Positions 16,159 to 24,226 of a stretch of DNA of 64,000 nucleotides are shown in pieces. Within the stretch, counting starts at the first letter, position 1. The number at the start of each line of letters is the position of its first letter. Source of the stretch: Nocardia asiatica NBRC 100129. Lineage in GTDB: Bacteria > Actinomycetota > Actinomycetes > Mycobacteriales > Mycobacteriaceae. A program made the position numbers and the translations under genes. The stretch spans positions 1 through 64,000 of the forward strand of contig NZ_BAFS01000474.1 of NCBI RefSeq assembly GCF_000308415.1. Reading direction: 5' to 3'. Below the pieces are notes generated by a model that ran no database searches, had not been told where the DNA came from, and saw only the letters and a program-made list of their open reading frames with translations.

Positions 16159-17099
16159 TGTTCGTATCCCTCGCCTGGTGAGGAGAACTGCGGCGCGCCG
16201 ATGTCGTGGTCGGTCATGGGGTCGTTCACCCATGCCTGGGTGTCGGCGGCGTGGCTGAACACCGCTGTGGCGCGGTCGGTTTCGGTGTCGTGGACGGCTG
16301 TGCCGGTGGGAATCGCGGCGTCGACCGCGGCGGCGATGTCGGCGCCGGTGGTGTTAGCGGACTGGAACAGAGGCGGCGGGAGCGTCAGCCCTGTCGTGAT
16401 CGCGTGTACCAGCTCTTCGTGGGCGCACAACGCCGCCGCGGTGTCGATCGCGATTCCGGCATTGTTCAATGCGGTGGCTTGCAACGCGTAGGAACGAGTG
16501 TCGGTGCGGGCGATCTGCTGCCAACGCTGTGCCACCTGTTCGGCGGGAAGGCCGTCGACGGACGCGAGTGCGGCGTGAGCCCACTCCCCCGCGTCACCCC
16601 ACAGGTCGTGGCCTTCCTCGCTGGTGAGGCCGAGCAGGTTGGCCACCGCTGCGGTTCGGTAGCGCAGGGCACGCAGGTTGCCCTCGACTTCGGCGACGAT
16701 CGTGGCGTCGCTGGATGGGTTGATCCGGTCGTTTACGGTGTGCAGGGCGGTCCACTCGCGCAGCTGGTGCACGTCGGCGGACAGATCGCCGAGGACGCGG
16801 TCCCAGTCGGTGGGTTCGGGGGTGCGCAGGTAGAGGTCGGCGCGCCAGTGGGTGCCGCGGTCACCGCGTTCACGCACGTGGTCGATCCACACGCGCGGCA
16901 CCCCACCCGCGGAGGCGGCATCGATCAATGCCTCACGCAGGAGCGCGCGGCCTTGATAGTCCTCATACCAGGACTGCGGCGGGGTTTGCCCGGTCTGCCG
17001 CTGGCGTTCGGTGGCGGTAGCCACCATCCGGTTGAGGAACACCGTTTGGTTCTGCAGAGCTTTCAGCACCGCTGCCTGCGCCCGTGTCGGTGCCCTCAC
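16155..17099 (-). CDS. Conjugation-operon paralog family protein 2 (unknown function)
   Basis: The GTG at 17097-17099 overlaps the stop of the DUF4913 gene (GTGA) and gives 314 residues. The frame stays open far upstream, but only this start fits the operon's coupling pattern. The family blocks are RERGDRGTHW, HQLREWTAL, LRALRYRTAAVANLLGL, QRWQQIAR and the tail AAAVDAAIPTGTAVHDTE. The N-terminus (ALKALQNQ-like, about residues 8-20) resembles family protein 5. No catalytic motif is visible. It is soluble, helical and of unknown function. Confidence 0.68.
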   Translation of the reverse strand: MRAPTRAQAAVLKALQNQTVFLNRMVATATERQRQTGQTPPQSWYEDYQGRALLREALIDAASAGGVPRVWIDHVRERGDRGTHWRADLYLRTPEPTDWDRVLGDLSADVHQLREWTALHTVNDRINPSSDATIVAEVEGNLRALRYRTAAVANLLGLTSEEGHDLWGDAGEWAHAALASVDGLPAEQVAQRWQQIARTDTRSYALQATALNNAGIAIDTAAALCAHEELVHAITTGLTLPPPLFQSANTTGADIAAAVDAAIPTGTAVHDTETDRATAVFSHAADTQAWVNDPMTDHDIGAPQFSSPGEGYEQ

Positions 17100-17992
17100 G
17101 GCCCCGCCCCCGGGGTGAGGCCGTCGCCGAAGGCGCGGAAGTCGGGACCGAACCCGAGCCGCTCGATCGGGGTGCTCGCTCCGGGCGCCCCGAACCACGC
17201 GGCCGGGACCGGTTCGGCCAGGAGGCCGGGGGTGTCGATGTGCTGGTCGGGGGTGCAGCGGTGCAGGGGGCCGTTGGCGGCATCGAGGATGTAGCGCATG
17301 TGCGGGTCGATGTGGCGGGTGAACAGGGTGCTCATCGCGGATTTGTCTTGCGCCACGCGGGCGGCTTCGAACCCCCGGTGCAGCCCGGCGAAACGGACCG
17401 CCACGGCGCGATGCTCCCACCACCGGCGACACCACGTGTATTGGCCTTCGCGGTTGTTGGCCGCGATCCGCACCGAGGTCACCGGCAGCAGCCACTGCTG
17501 CACGAACAGACTCCAGTGTTCGAACAGCGGCGGCGGTCCCTTCTGCTCCTGGCCGTCTCCGTTGGTGGTGGGCTGGGAGGGTGTGAAGTACCGAGTGGGG
17601 ACCGGCTCGAATGGCAGGCTGGGTGTGGCGATGTGGGTGGTGCGGGTGCAGCGGTGCAGGGGGCCGTTGGCGGCGTCGAGGATGACTTTGAAGTGGGCAT
17701 CGACGTGGGAGAGCACGAAGGTGCTGAAGCCGTTACCGGTACGGGTGCGTTTCTGCGCTTCGAACGCGGCGTGCAGGTGCGCGATGCGCACCGCGACCGC
17801 GCGGTGTGCCCACCACCGGCTGCACCAGGTGTAGGTGTTCTCCCGGTTGGCTTCGGCCAACCGGACGCTGATGAACGGCCAGAACCACTTCTCGGCGAAC
17901 TCGGTGAAATGCTGATACGACGGCGGCACCGGCTTGTTCGGCACGTTCTTCCCCGCCGCAGGGTTCCCCGTCGCCGAGGTTGGCGCGCTCAC
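17096..17992 (-). CDS. Tandem DUF4913-like protein
   Basis: This 298-residue protein contains two copies of an approximately 110-residue domain. Each copy has the core WxxPxxSVRxAxxNRE, TWC-RWWxHRAVAVR and ILDAANGPLHRCT. This matches DUF4913, found in actinobacterial plasmids and integrative elements. The two domains are separated by a Pro/Gln-rich linker. It lies directly downstream of the coupling-protein gene, with the stop four bases into the next GTG start. Conserved Trp/His/Arg residues could bind nucleic acid or peptide, but no function is known. A 39-base segment is almost identical between the copies, so the duplication may be recent or under constraint. Confidence 0.7.
   Translation of the reverse strand: MSAPTSATGNPAAGKNVPNKPVPPSYQHFTEFAEKWFWPFISVRLAEANRENTYTWCSRWWAHRAVAVRIAHLHAAFEAQKRTRTGNGFSTFVLSHVDAHFKVILDAANGPLHRCTRTTHIATPSLPFEPVPTRYFTPSQPTTNGDGQEQKGPPPLFEHWSLFVQQWLLPVTSVRIAANNREGQYTWCRRWWEHRAVAVRFAGLHRGFEAARVAQDKSAMSTLFTRHIDPHMRYILDAANGPLHRCTPDQHIDTPGLLAEPVPAAWFGAPGASTPIERLGFGPDFRAFGDGLTPGAGP
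17254..17684. repeat. Direct repeat of 39 bp (17254-17292 and 17646-17684)
   Basis: The two 39-base copies differ at a single position and encode the same ILDAANGPLHRCT segment of each DUF4913 domain. The rest of the two domains has diverged more, so this is the most conserved core or a gene-conversion tract. Confidence 0.8.
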
Positions 17993-19866
17993 GAGCGCTC
18001 ACCTCCGTCGGCCGGATCCCCCTCGGGACCAATGACTGGCGCCGTGCTCTGATCCGCCGCTTTCCGGAACCGCTCGAGCGACTTCCGGATCAGGGGCGCG
18101 TATTCGGTGTCCGACCACCAGATTTTGCGCACCACGACCGGTCCGTGGTTCGGAAGCCGGACCAGGGCGCGGTCTTTCGGCAGGGCTGCCAGCAACGCGG
18201 TGTCGAGGATGGGTTCAGCGCGCCAGGACACGGTGCGGTTGGTGCCTTGGGCGCCGCGGCTGTGGGAACGATCGGCGACGTCGTGCGGTCCGGTCATCGC
18301 CGACCAGTGCTCCAGATAGTCGGTCGCGGCGATCCCGCCGCCGTAGACCTCGATCGACTGGGCGCGCATCGTCTTCAACCCGTTCGCGCCCCATAGATCT
18401 TCGCCTTGCTCGAGGACCTGAAGGATGGTCATCAACACGATCCCGCAACCACCGGCGTAGGTGTAGTAGGTCGGCAGTTCGGCGATGCGCGCGCAGTTGG
18501 CGGCCTCGTCCAGCACCGACAGCAACGGCACCGCCAACCGCCCATCCGGGCGAGCACGCGCCGCGTCCAGCGCGGCCTCCAGGATCTGCCCGACCAGCGC
18601 GGAGGTCAGGGGTGTGGCGCCGTCGGGGCCAGCCATCGACAGTGCATACAACGTGTCGGCCGACTCCACGAACCGCGCGGGTTCGAACTGCGGCAGGTCA
18701 TGGGTGGGGTCTTGTTCGGTCCGGTCGATGACGACTTCGCTCTTGCGGGTCTTCTGGTCGACCGCCTCGCGGACCGCTATCCGCACCCGCCGTTGGGGTG
18801 TGACCATGCGGGCGTAGCCCTCGTCGGTGAGGACGTTCAGGAATCGCCTGGCCATGTCGAACAAGCCGTCGCGTTGGCGGCTGTAGAGCGCTTGGGATTC
18901 GAGGATGCGTTCGGCGGAGCGGTGGTGTCTGTAGTGGCGCAGGATCAGCGCCGGGGTCTGGTCCTGATCACGCCCGAGCCATTCGGCCACGTGCAGCAGA
19001 TCCCCGCCTGCGCAGGCCGCGGCGTACAGATACAAGCTGAGCAGTTCTTGGGCGCCGCCGTCGAAGTAGGAGTCGACCTTGGCGTTGGCAGCTTGCGCCG
19101 CCGACCCGGAGGCGGCGGAGACGAAGAACCCGGCCAGCTTCCGCGCCTTGGGCAAGCTGGTGACCTGAGCCAACAAGTCGACCCAGAACCCGCATTCCAC
19201 CTTCCCGGTCACCGCTTGCAGGTCGCACAACCAAATCTGGCCGCGCTGTTCACGCCCATACACGGTGTGCCGGTAGAGGTCTGGTTTGTTGCTGGTTGCC
19301 AAGCACGGGCCCCACGCTGAGAGCACAGCCGGGATCGCCCACGCCATCGTTTTGCCGGTGCGTGTGCCTGCGGCGATCGTCACCCCCAACTCGGCAGGCA
19401 CGAATAGTTCCACCCCGCCGATGACGGTCTTGCCCAGCGGTGGTCCTTTGAGGGCTTGGATTTCCGGGGGCGCGTCGCGCAGCAATCGCTTGTTGGCGCG
19501 CAGGATGTCTCGCCTCCGCGCCATCCGAATGTCGCGGGGCCGTTGCATGGTGCGCGCGGCGGCGTCGATCTCACTGCCCGATCCGAATGTCCGCCACCCG
19601 AACACAGCCAGCCCGCTGCCGGCCAGCAGGTAGACGACAGCGATGAGGGTGGCTTGCCACGGCCATGGGTGTTGCCTGGTGGCGACCTCCAGCAGGGCAC
19701 CGACGGGGTGGCGGGTGACGGGCAGTCCGGCCCAGCGGCTGCCCAGGCTCAGCGCTGACCACGCTGCCAGCGCCATCAGCGCCACTACGAGAAGCAGCAG
19801 CAGGAGGCTGGTTTCCTCGCCGAGTCCGCGTTTGGTGCGGCGGCGGGTTTCTCGGGTCGAGAACAT
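17989..19866 (-). CDS. VirD4/TraD-type conjugative coupling protein ATPase
   Basis: The ATG at 19864-19866 follows AAAGGA at seven-base spacing and gives 625 residues. A GTG at 19914 overlapping the preceding stop is an alternative start. Two N-terminal membrane segments (about 20-40 and 73-90) precede a cytoplasmic ATPase domain. Walker A is GTRTGKT (about 167-173) and the Walker B-like strand is LLSVLDEAAN. The C-terminus resembles TraG/TraD. Coupling proteins recruit the relaxosome and protein substrates to the type IV secretion channel. This is the gene most diagnostic of conjugation in the window. Its downstream neighbours carry a common tail that it might recognise (inference). Confidence 0.9.
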   Translation of the reverse strand: MFSTRETRRRTKRGLGEETSLLLLLLVVALMALAAWSALSLGSRWAGLPVTRHPVGALLEVATRQHPWPWQATLIAVVYLLAGSGLAVFGWRTFGSGSEIDAAARTMQRPRDIRMARRRDILRANKRLLRDAPPEIQALKGPPLGKTVIGGVELFVPAELGVTIAAGTRTGKTMAWAIPAVLSAWGPCLATSNKPDLYRHTVYGREQRGQIWLCDLQAVTGKVECGFWVDLLAQVTSLPKARKLAGFFVSAASGSAAQAANAKVDSYFDGGAQELLSLYLYAAACAGGDLLHVAEWLGRDQDQTPALILRHYRHHRSAERILESQALYSRQRDGLFDMARRFLNVLTDEGYARMVTPQRRVRIAVREAVDQKTRKSEVVIDRTEQDPTHDLPQFEPARFVESADTLYALSMAGPDGATPLTSALVGQILEAALDAARARPDGRLAVPLLSVLDEAANCARIAELPTYYTYAGGCGIVLMTILQVLEQGEDLWGANGLKTMRAQSIEVYGGGIAATDYLEHWSAMTGPHDVADRSHSRGAQGTNRTVSWRAEPILDTALLAALPKDRALVRLPNHGPVVVRKIWWSDTEYAPLIRKSLERFRKAADQSTAPVIGPEGDPADGGERS

Positions 19867-19910
19867 GATGCGGTCCTTTCGAAGGGTGTGACGAGCGGCG
19901 ACGGAGGGGT

Positions 19911-21005
19911 TCACGCCGTAAGGTCGGCCTCGGCACCGACCTCAAGCGACGGCGCGGGCTGCTCTTGGTGACCATCGGCCGGACTCCATGCGGCGAATCC
20001 GGCCTCGGGCAGTGCGGCGTCGATGGCCTCGCTCGTCTGTGCGCCTGCGGCGTAGTCGAGACCCGGCTCCGGGGTGAGGTCGACGAGGTGTTCAGCCGCG
20101 GTCGCGTCGCGTCCGGTCCACGGATCCGCCGCCGTCGTCTGTGGAAGGTTGGCCGGCGACTGGTGGGAATAGGTGCCTGCGAGTCCGGCGTGGTAGGCGG
20201 CCTCGATGTCGACCGATGATGCCGCGGCTGCTGCGGCGTCGACGCGGGCGGTGCGGGCGTCGTGCAGGAGGGTTTCCAGGCGTGCGAGGTGGGCTTGGTC
20301 CCGCTGGGAGGTGCCCGGCCACGCATCCGCCAGACGGGTGTGTTCAGCGGTCGCGTCTTGCAATTGCCGCAACGCCACGCGTTGGCGGGTGAGGCGTTCC
20401 TCGCGCCCGCTGTCGGCGTCTCCGGTTGCTTCTTCGGCCTCCAGCAGCTGGTCGGTGGCGGCGATGATCGCATCGACTTCGGCGAGGCTGGCCAGTTCCG
20501 GGCCGCTGCCGCCGAGCGCACGCTCGAGCACGCTGACGCGCTCCATCGTGCGCTCGGGTGAATGGGCAGGTGGCTGCCAGCGGGCGCCGTCTTGGTCGGA
20601 GCCGGTGGTGGTGGTTTCGATGTGGCCGGTGATCTCGGCGGCTTGGCGCAGGTTGCGCCACACCATCGGCTCGACGTCGAGGTCTCCCTCGAGGTTTGCG
20701 CGGGTGATGCGGTTGTAGGCGGCGCGGGTGAATTCCGGGCGCGCTTCCCATCCGGCGACCGCGGCTTGCAATTGTCCCCAAAGCCTGCGGTGCTCAGGTG
20801 ATTCGTGGCGGCCCCACCGTGCGGCCAGCTCATCGGCCCATGCGGTGAATTGCTGCTGCTGGTCGGGGGTTTCGCCGTGGGGTGCGATCAACCGCAACTG
20901 GTAGTAGTGGGTGAAATCAGCCCGGATCTGGGCCTCAGTGGGGTCGGTGGCGTCGCGGTAATAGGCCGGATCGGTAGTGCCGCGTCGGGGATCGGGCCAG
21001 CTCAT
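19911..21005 (-). CDS. Helical/coiled-coil protein with the operon's shared C-terminal tail
   Basis: This is a 364-residue soluble protein rich in Ala, Glu, Gln and Arg, with long predicted helices around residues 150-240. No enzyme motif is visible. The C-terminus has TSEAIDAALPEAGFAAW followed by an acidic tail. This echoes the A-V-D-A-A-L-P motif of the six paralogs in the same operon, although the body of the protein is different. The ATG overlaps the stop of the small ORF at 21002-21082. It lies immediately upstream of the coupling protein. The function is unknown; it could be a transfer substrate or an accessory factor. Confidence 0.65.
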   Translation of the reverse strand: MSWPDPRRGTTDPAYYRDATDPTEAQIRADFTHYYQLRLIAPHGETPDQQQQFTAWADELAARWGRHESPEHRRLWGQLQAAVAGWEARPEFTRAAYNRITRANLEGDLDVEPMVWRNLRQAAEITGHIETTTTGSDQDGARWQPPAHSPERTMERVSVLERALGGSGPELASLAEVDAIIAATDQLLEAEEATGDADSGREERLTRQRVALRQLQDATAEHTRLADAWPGTSQRDQAHLARLETLLHDARTARVDAAAAAASSVDIEAAYHAGLAGTYSHQSPANLPQTTAADPWTGRDATAAEHLVDLTPEPGLDYAAGAQTSEAIDAALPEAGFAAWSPADGHQEQPAPSLEVGAEADLTA

Positions 21006-21082
21006 CGCTGTACCCGCCGATCATCGCGAAACATCGGTCGATGCTGGTGCGCAACAGCGGCATCAGGTGTGGTGTCGGACAT
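21002..21082 (-). CDS. 26-residue small ORF coupled to the coiled-coil gene
   Basis: The ATG (21080-21082) has a perfect GGAGGT (21088-21093) at ideal spacing. The frame encodes 26 mostly polar residues, beginning MSDTTPDAAVAHQHRP and ending in an Arg-rich stretch. Its TGA overlaps the ATG of the next gene. The strong ribosome binding site and ATGA coupling suggest it is translated, either as a genuine microprotein or to deliver ribosomes to the following gene. Confidence 0.55.
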   Translation of the reverse strand: MSDTTPDAAVAHQHRPMFRDDRRVQR

Positions 21083-21120
21083 CGTCGACCTCCGGTGAAG
21101 GAAGGGCGTGGACCGCGTTG

Positions 21121-21132
21121 CGTCACGTGACG
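21121..21132. promoter_or_regulatory. 12-bp perfect palindrome CGTCACGTGACG
   Basis: CGTCACGTGACG is a perfect inverted repeat. It sits in the roughly 205-base gap between the paralog 3 gene and the small ORF, about 40 bases upstream of the strong ribosome binding site. It is the largest gap inside the conjugation operon, so this may be an internal promoter/operator for the coupling-protein half. No bound regulator can be named. Confidence 0.4.
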
Positions 21133-21287
21133 GCGCGTGCGCGGCCTGGGATGTCCCCTGGCAGTGCGGGTTCGAACGTCCCGGTCAGTACCCGGTGACC
21201 AGAACGTCGACGAGAAATCGTGTGCGGTGAGTTCTTCGAGTCAGCAGATGGGTCGTCGGTAGGTGTGAGTTCCCTTCTCGAGTTCGG

Positions 21288-22259
21288 TCAGTACGGGGCG
21301 ATACCGCGATCGGTCGTGCCGCCCGGTTCGGTGGCCGGGCCGGTGTGGTCGGGTTCGGTGTCCCAGACGTGTGTGCCGGCGGGCAGGGCGGCGTCGACGG
21401 CCTCGGTGATGGCGGCGGCGTCGGGGTTTGTTGTGTCGGCGTCCCCGAGGGCGGCGTCGATGAACTGGGCGCGCAGTGACGCCGCGGCGGTGTCGATCAT
21501 CTGGTGTGGTGTCGGTGGCGTCAGCTCGGCGCCAGCGATGGGGGTGCCGGTATCGGGGTCGGTGGGAACGTAGGGCGGGATCGCCAAGTCGGGGCTCGGG
21601 GCAGCGTAGGCGTTCCATTGGGCCACCAAATCCAGCTCGTCGTAGGTTTCCAGATGCACCGCGTGCGTACGGCGCGCGCCTTCCGCGGCCGGCCCCCAGA
21701 AAAGGTCGGCTTCGGTGGCAGTGAACTTCGCGGCGTGCGCCAGCGCGGTGACCCGCTGGTGATACAGCTGCATGTTGCGCGAGAACTGTGCCGCACGAGC
21801 GGGGTCGGTGCCGAAACTCCAGCGCCCGGTGGAGATCCGGTCCGCACGGGCCGCTGCGAGCGCGGCCATCCGTTCCAGGTGCCACAGGTCGAGGCTGAGC
21901 ATGTCGATGTAGAAGTCCTGGGCAGCGTTGTCGCGCATCGGGTTCTGCCGCACCCCGGCTTCCACCCGGGGTCGGGTGCTGGCGGTGCCGAGTTCGCGGG
22001 CATCGGCGATCCACGCCGGCTCGATCCCCGCGGTCAGCGCGGTTTGCTCAGCCTGCTCACGTTGCGCTTCCAGCCCGTCCAGATGCGCTTGCCACGCGGC
22101 CTGCTGGTCGCCGTCGCTGGTGAGCGCTTCGAACTTCTCCCACCCGGCATCGGCGATACGGGTGTGTTCGGCGGCCAGCAAACGGATGCGCATCAGCAGC
22201 TGCGCCTGCCACTGCGCCACTGTCTGTTCGGGCGAGAATTCCGATTCAGGAACGGTCAT
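21288..22259 (-). CDS. Conjugation-operon paralog family protein 3 (unknown function)
   Basis: This 323-residue soluble helical protein has the family blocks AQLLMRIRLLAAEHTRIADAG, LWHLERMAALAAARADR, FSRNMQLYHQRVTALAH, AQWNAYAA, TPHQMIDTAAASL and the C-terminal ITEAVDAALPAGTHVWDTE. It is the best match to the consensus of the shared tail. It has no signal peptide, membrane helix or catalytic motif. It is followed by the longest internal gap of the operon. Confidence 0.7.
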   Translation of the reverse strand: MTVPESEFSPEQTVAQWQAQLLMRIRLLAAEHTRIADAGWEKFEALTSDGDQQAAWQAHLDGLEAQREQAEQTALTAGIEPAWIADARELGTASTRPRVEAGVRQNPMRDNAAQDFYIDMLSLDLWHLERMAALAAARADRISTGRWSFGTDPARAAQFSRNMQLYHQRVTALAHAAKFTATEADLFWGPAAEGARRTHAVHLETYDELDLVAQWNAYAAPSPDLAIPPYVPTDPDTGTPIAGAELTPPTPHQMIDTAAASLRAQFIDAALGDADTTNPDAAAITEAVDAALPAGTHVWDTEPDHTGPATEPGGTTDRGIAPY

Positions 22260-22271
22260 CGTCGTACCGCC

Positions 22272-23216
22272 TCACCAATCACGCTCGACCGACGACCCGG
22301 ATTCCGGTGGCCGAATGTCGGGTTCGCTGGCCGGTTCGCTGTCCCACACCGCGGTCACGTCGGCAGGCAGCGCCGCGTCCACCGCCGCACCGATACCGGC
22401 CTCGGCGGCCACCTGCCCAGGTGTGATGGTCGACAACGCTTCGGTAGCGCGGTCGATGAGCAGGTGCGGGGTGGGTGGCGATGTTCCCGGTTCCTGCGTC
22501 ATCGCCTGGTCGACGGCGAGTGTGTCGATGCTGCGCCGGACGTCGTGTTCGATGCCACGCCAGGCGTAGGTGCGCCACCGCTCTGATAAGGCGGTGTCGT
22601 CGTAGCCGCGCACGGTCACCGACACCAGCTTCAACCAGCCCGCGCCGTCACGCTCCCACAACTGCGCGCGTTCCTCAGCGCTCAACCCGATGACGTGGGC
22701 GGTTTCTGTCGCCCGGGTCCACAACGCGGCCATGTTCCGGTCGAACTGCTCGCGCGCGGCGGGGTCGTCGGCCACGGTGTCATCGAGGCCGCGCTGGCGG
22801 TGCTCGACCTTGACCGCGGCCATGTGCTCGAGCTGCCAGATGTCCGCGGCGATGCCTTCGACCATGTGCGCGCGCACCGGGTCTTCCCCGTGACGCATCG
22901 TGGGTGGGGAGTGCACGCTGTCGCCCCACCGCTGCCCGCGTTGTCCGGCGGCGCGGGCTGCGGTTATCGCCGTCTGCGGTAGGCCCACGGCGGCGGCGTG
23001 TATCTCGATCTCGCTGCGGTCAGCCTCCAGGGCGCGCAGGTGGGTGCGCCAGGTCTGCACTTGGATCTCGCCGCTGCCGTAGTGCGGCTGGTAGTTCGGA
23101 TATCCCTGGTGCAGGACCCTGGTGTGGTCGGCGGTGGTGTTCTGGATGCGTTCGAGCAGCCGCAGCTTCCAGCTGGGCAGCCTCTCCAGATCAGGTATGG
23201 GACGACTCACGGGCAT
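22272..23216 (-). CDS. Conjugation-operon paralog family protein 4 (unknown function)
   Basis: The ATG at 23214-23216 has AAAGG upstream and gives 314 residues; a GTG at 23276 overlapping the previous stop is an alternative. The family blocks are WKLRLLERIQ, QRGQRWGDS, IWQLEHMAAVK, RNMAALWTRATETAHVIGL, ERWRTYAW, TPHLLIDRATEAL and the tail AAVDAALPADVTAVWDSE. It is most similar to family protein 6: both have a GYP-Y segment near residue 40 and a Q-[ST]-W-R-[ST] segment. Its function is unknown. Confidence 0.7.
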   Translation of the reverse strand: MPVSRPIPDLERLPSWKLRLLERIQNTTADHTRVLHQGYPNYQPHYGSGEIQVQTWRTHLRALEADRSEIEIHAAAVGLPQTAITAARAAGQRGQRWGDSVHSPPTMRHGEDPVRAHMVEGIAADIWQLEHMAAVKVEHRQRGLDDTVADDPAAREQFDRNMAALWTRATETAHVIGLSAEERAQLWERDGAGWLKLVSVTVRGYDDTALSERWRTYAWRGIEHDVRRSIDTLAVDQAMTQEPGTSPPTPHLLIDRATEALSTITPGQVAAEAGIGAAVDAALPADVTAVWDSEPASEPDIRPPESGSSVERDW

Positions 23217-23272
23217 GAACCTTTCTTCTGCGATGCTGGGGCCTGCTGGTCTGGTGGTGCGTTCCGGGCGTG

Positions 23273-24178
23273 TCACGGCTCAGGTCCGGGGGTGAGTTCG
23301 GGCGGCGAGCCGGTCACCTCGAGCGCGTCATCGACCGGGTTAGGGTCCGCGCCGCGGGTGTCGGACAGGCCGGCGGCGTCGATGGCGGCGGTGATATCCG
23401 CGGCGTGCCGGGGGTCGCGGCCCGGGTCGACGACGATCAGCCTGGTGATGGTGCGGTCGGTGGCGGTGAGCGCGGCCGCGGCGTGTTCGACCATGCGGTC
23501 GGGTGAGATCGGCATCTGGGCGGTGATGTCGTCAGGGGTGATGCCCGCGGCTTGCAACACCAGCATCGGCATCGCCACGGCGGTGAAGTCCGCGCCCGCC
23601 ACTTGCTTCCACCGCTTCGCAAGCTGCTGGTCGCTCTGCCCGCGCAGCTGCTGGGCTACCGTCGTTGCCCAGTGCCCGTATCCGCGCTGCCACACCTGGT
23701 GGCGTTCGTCCTCGCTCAATCCCAGCGCGTGGGAGACCGCGCCAAGGCGCTGCCAGGTCATGCCCATCACTCGCCGAAACCGCGCTACCGCGTCCTCATC
23801 GAGCGCGGCGCGGCGCGGGTAGGCGGCGCCGATCCCGGCCATGTCCTGCAACCGGTGAACCTCGCGTCGCAGCGCGGTAATCAGCGTGGCCCGCTCGACC
23901 TGCCCGGAACCGAGGAGGGCTTGTCCGGGCTGCCAGCGGGTGCCGCGTTCCCCGGCGGCGCGCGCGTAGTCGATCCACGACTTCGGTACCCCGACCGCCA
24001 GGGCGACCGCTTCGCACTGGTCGCGGGAGCGCTGCCCGATCCGTACTTGCTCCACCACTTCCGGTGGCGGACTGGTGTGACCGGCATGATGGGCGCGTTC
24101 GAGCAGCTGCTGGCTGTCGTAGGCGAGGTTCTGCACCGCTTTGAGCAGGTGCGCCTGCAACGGAGTGGGGGTGTCCAT
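23273..24178 (-). CDS. Conjugation-operon paralog family protein 5 (unknown function)
   Basis: This 301-residue protein begins MDTPTPLQAHLLKAVQNLA. The family blocks are AGERGTRWQPG, VHRLQDMAG, RRVMGMTWQRLGAVSHALGL, KRWKQVAGAD and a tail ADITAAIDAAGLSD followed by an acidic Pro-rich end. It is closest to family protein 2 in its N-terminal half. No catalytic motif or membrane segment is visible. It lies between two other proteins with the tail, as part of the continuous operon. Confidence 0.68.
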   Translation of the reverse strand: MDTPTPLQAHLLKAVQNLAYDSQQLLERAHHAGHTSPPPEVVEQVRIGQRSRDQCEAVALAVGVPKSWIDYARAAGERGTRWQPGQALLGSGQVERATLITALRREVHRLQDMAGIGAAYPRRAALDEDAVARFRRVMGMTWQRLGAVSHALGLSEDERHQVWQRGYGHWATTVAQQLRGQSDQQLAKRWKQVAGADFTAVAMPMLVLQAAGITPDDITAQMPISPDRMVEHAAAALTATDRTITRLIVVDPGRDPRHAADITAAIDAAGLSDTRGADPNPVDDALEVTGSPPELTPGPEP

Positions 24179-24226
24179 CTCACCGGCCTCCGCCCCGCCG
24201 CTGCGTTGCCTCGCTGCTTGAGCTGG

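Noticed and set aside
16155-17495. Long 446-residue reading of the paralog 2 frame
   Set aside because: The first 130 residues are Arg/Pro-rich sequence opposite the DUF4913 gene; the GTG at 17099 fits the operon's GTGA coupling and the paralog alignments.
21160-21200. Sequence with GGGTTCGAAC resembling a tRNA T-loop
   Set aside because: The flanking bases do not pair as a T-stem and no acceptor or anticodon arm could be built.
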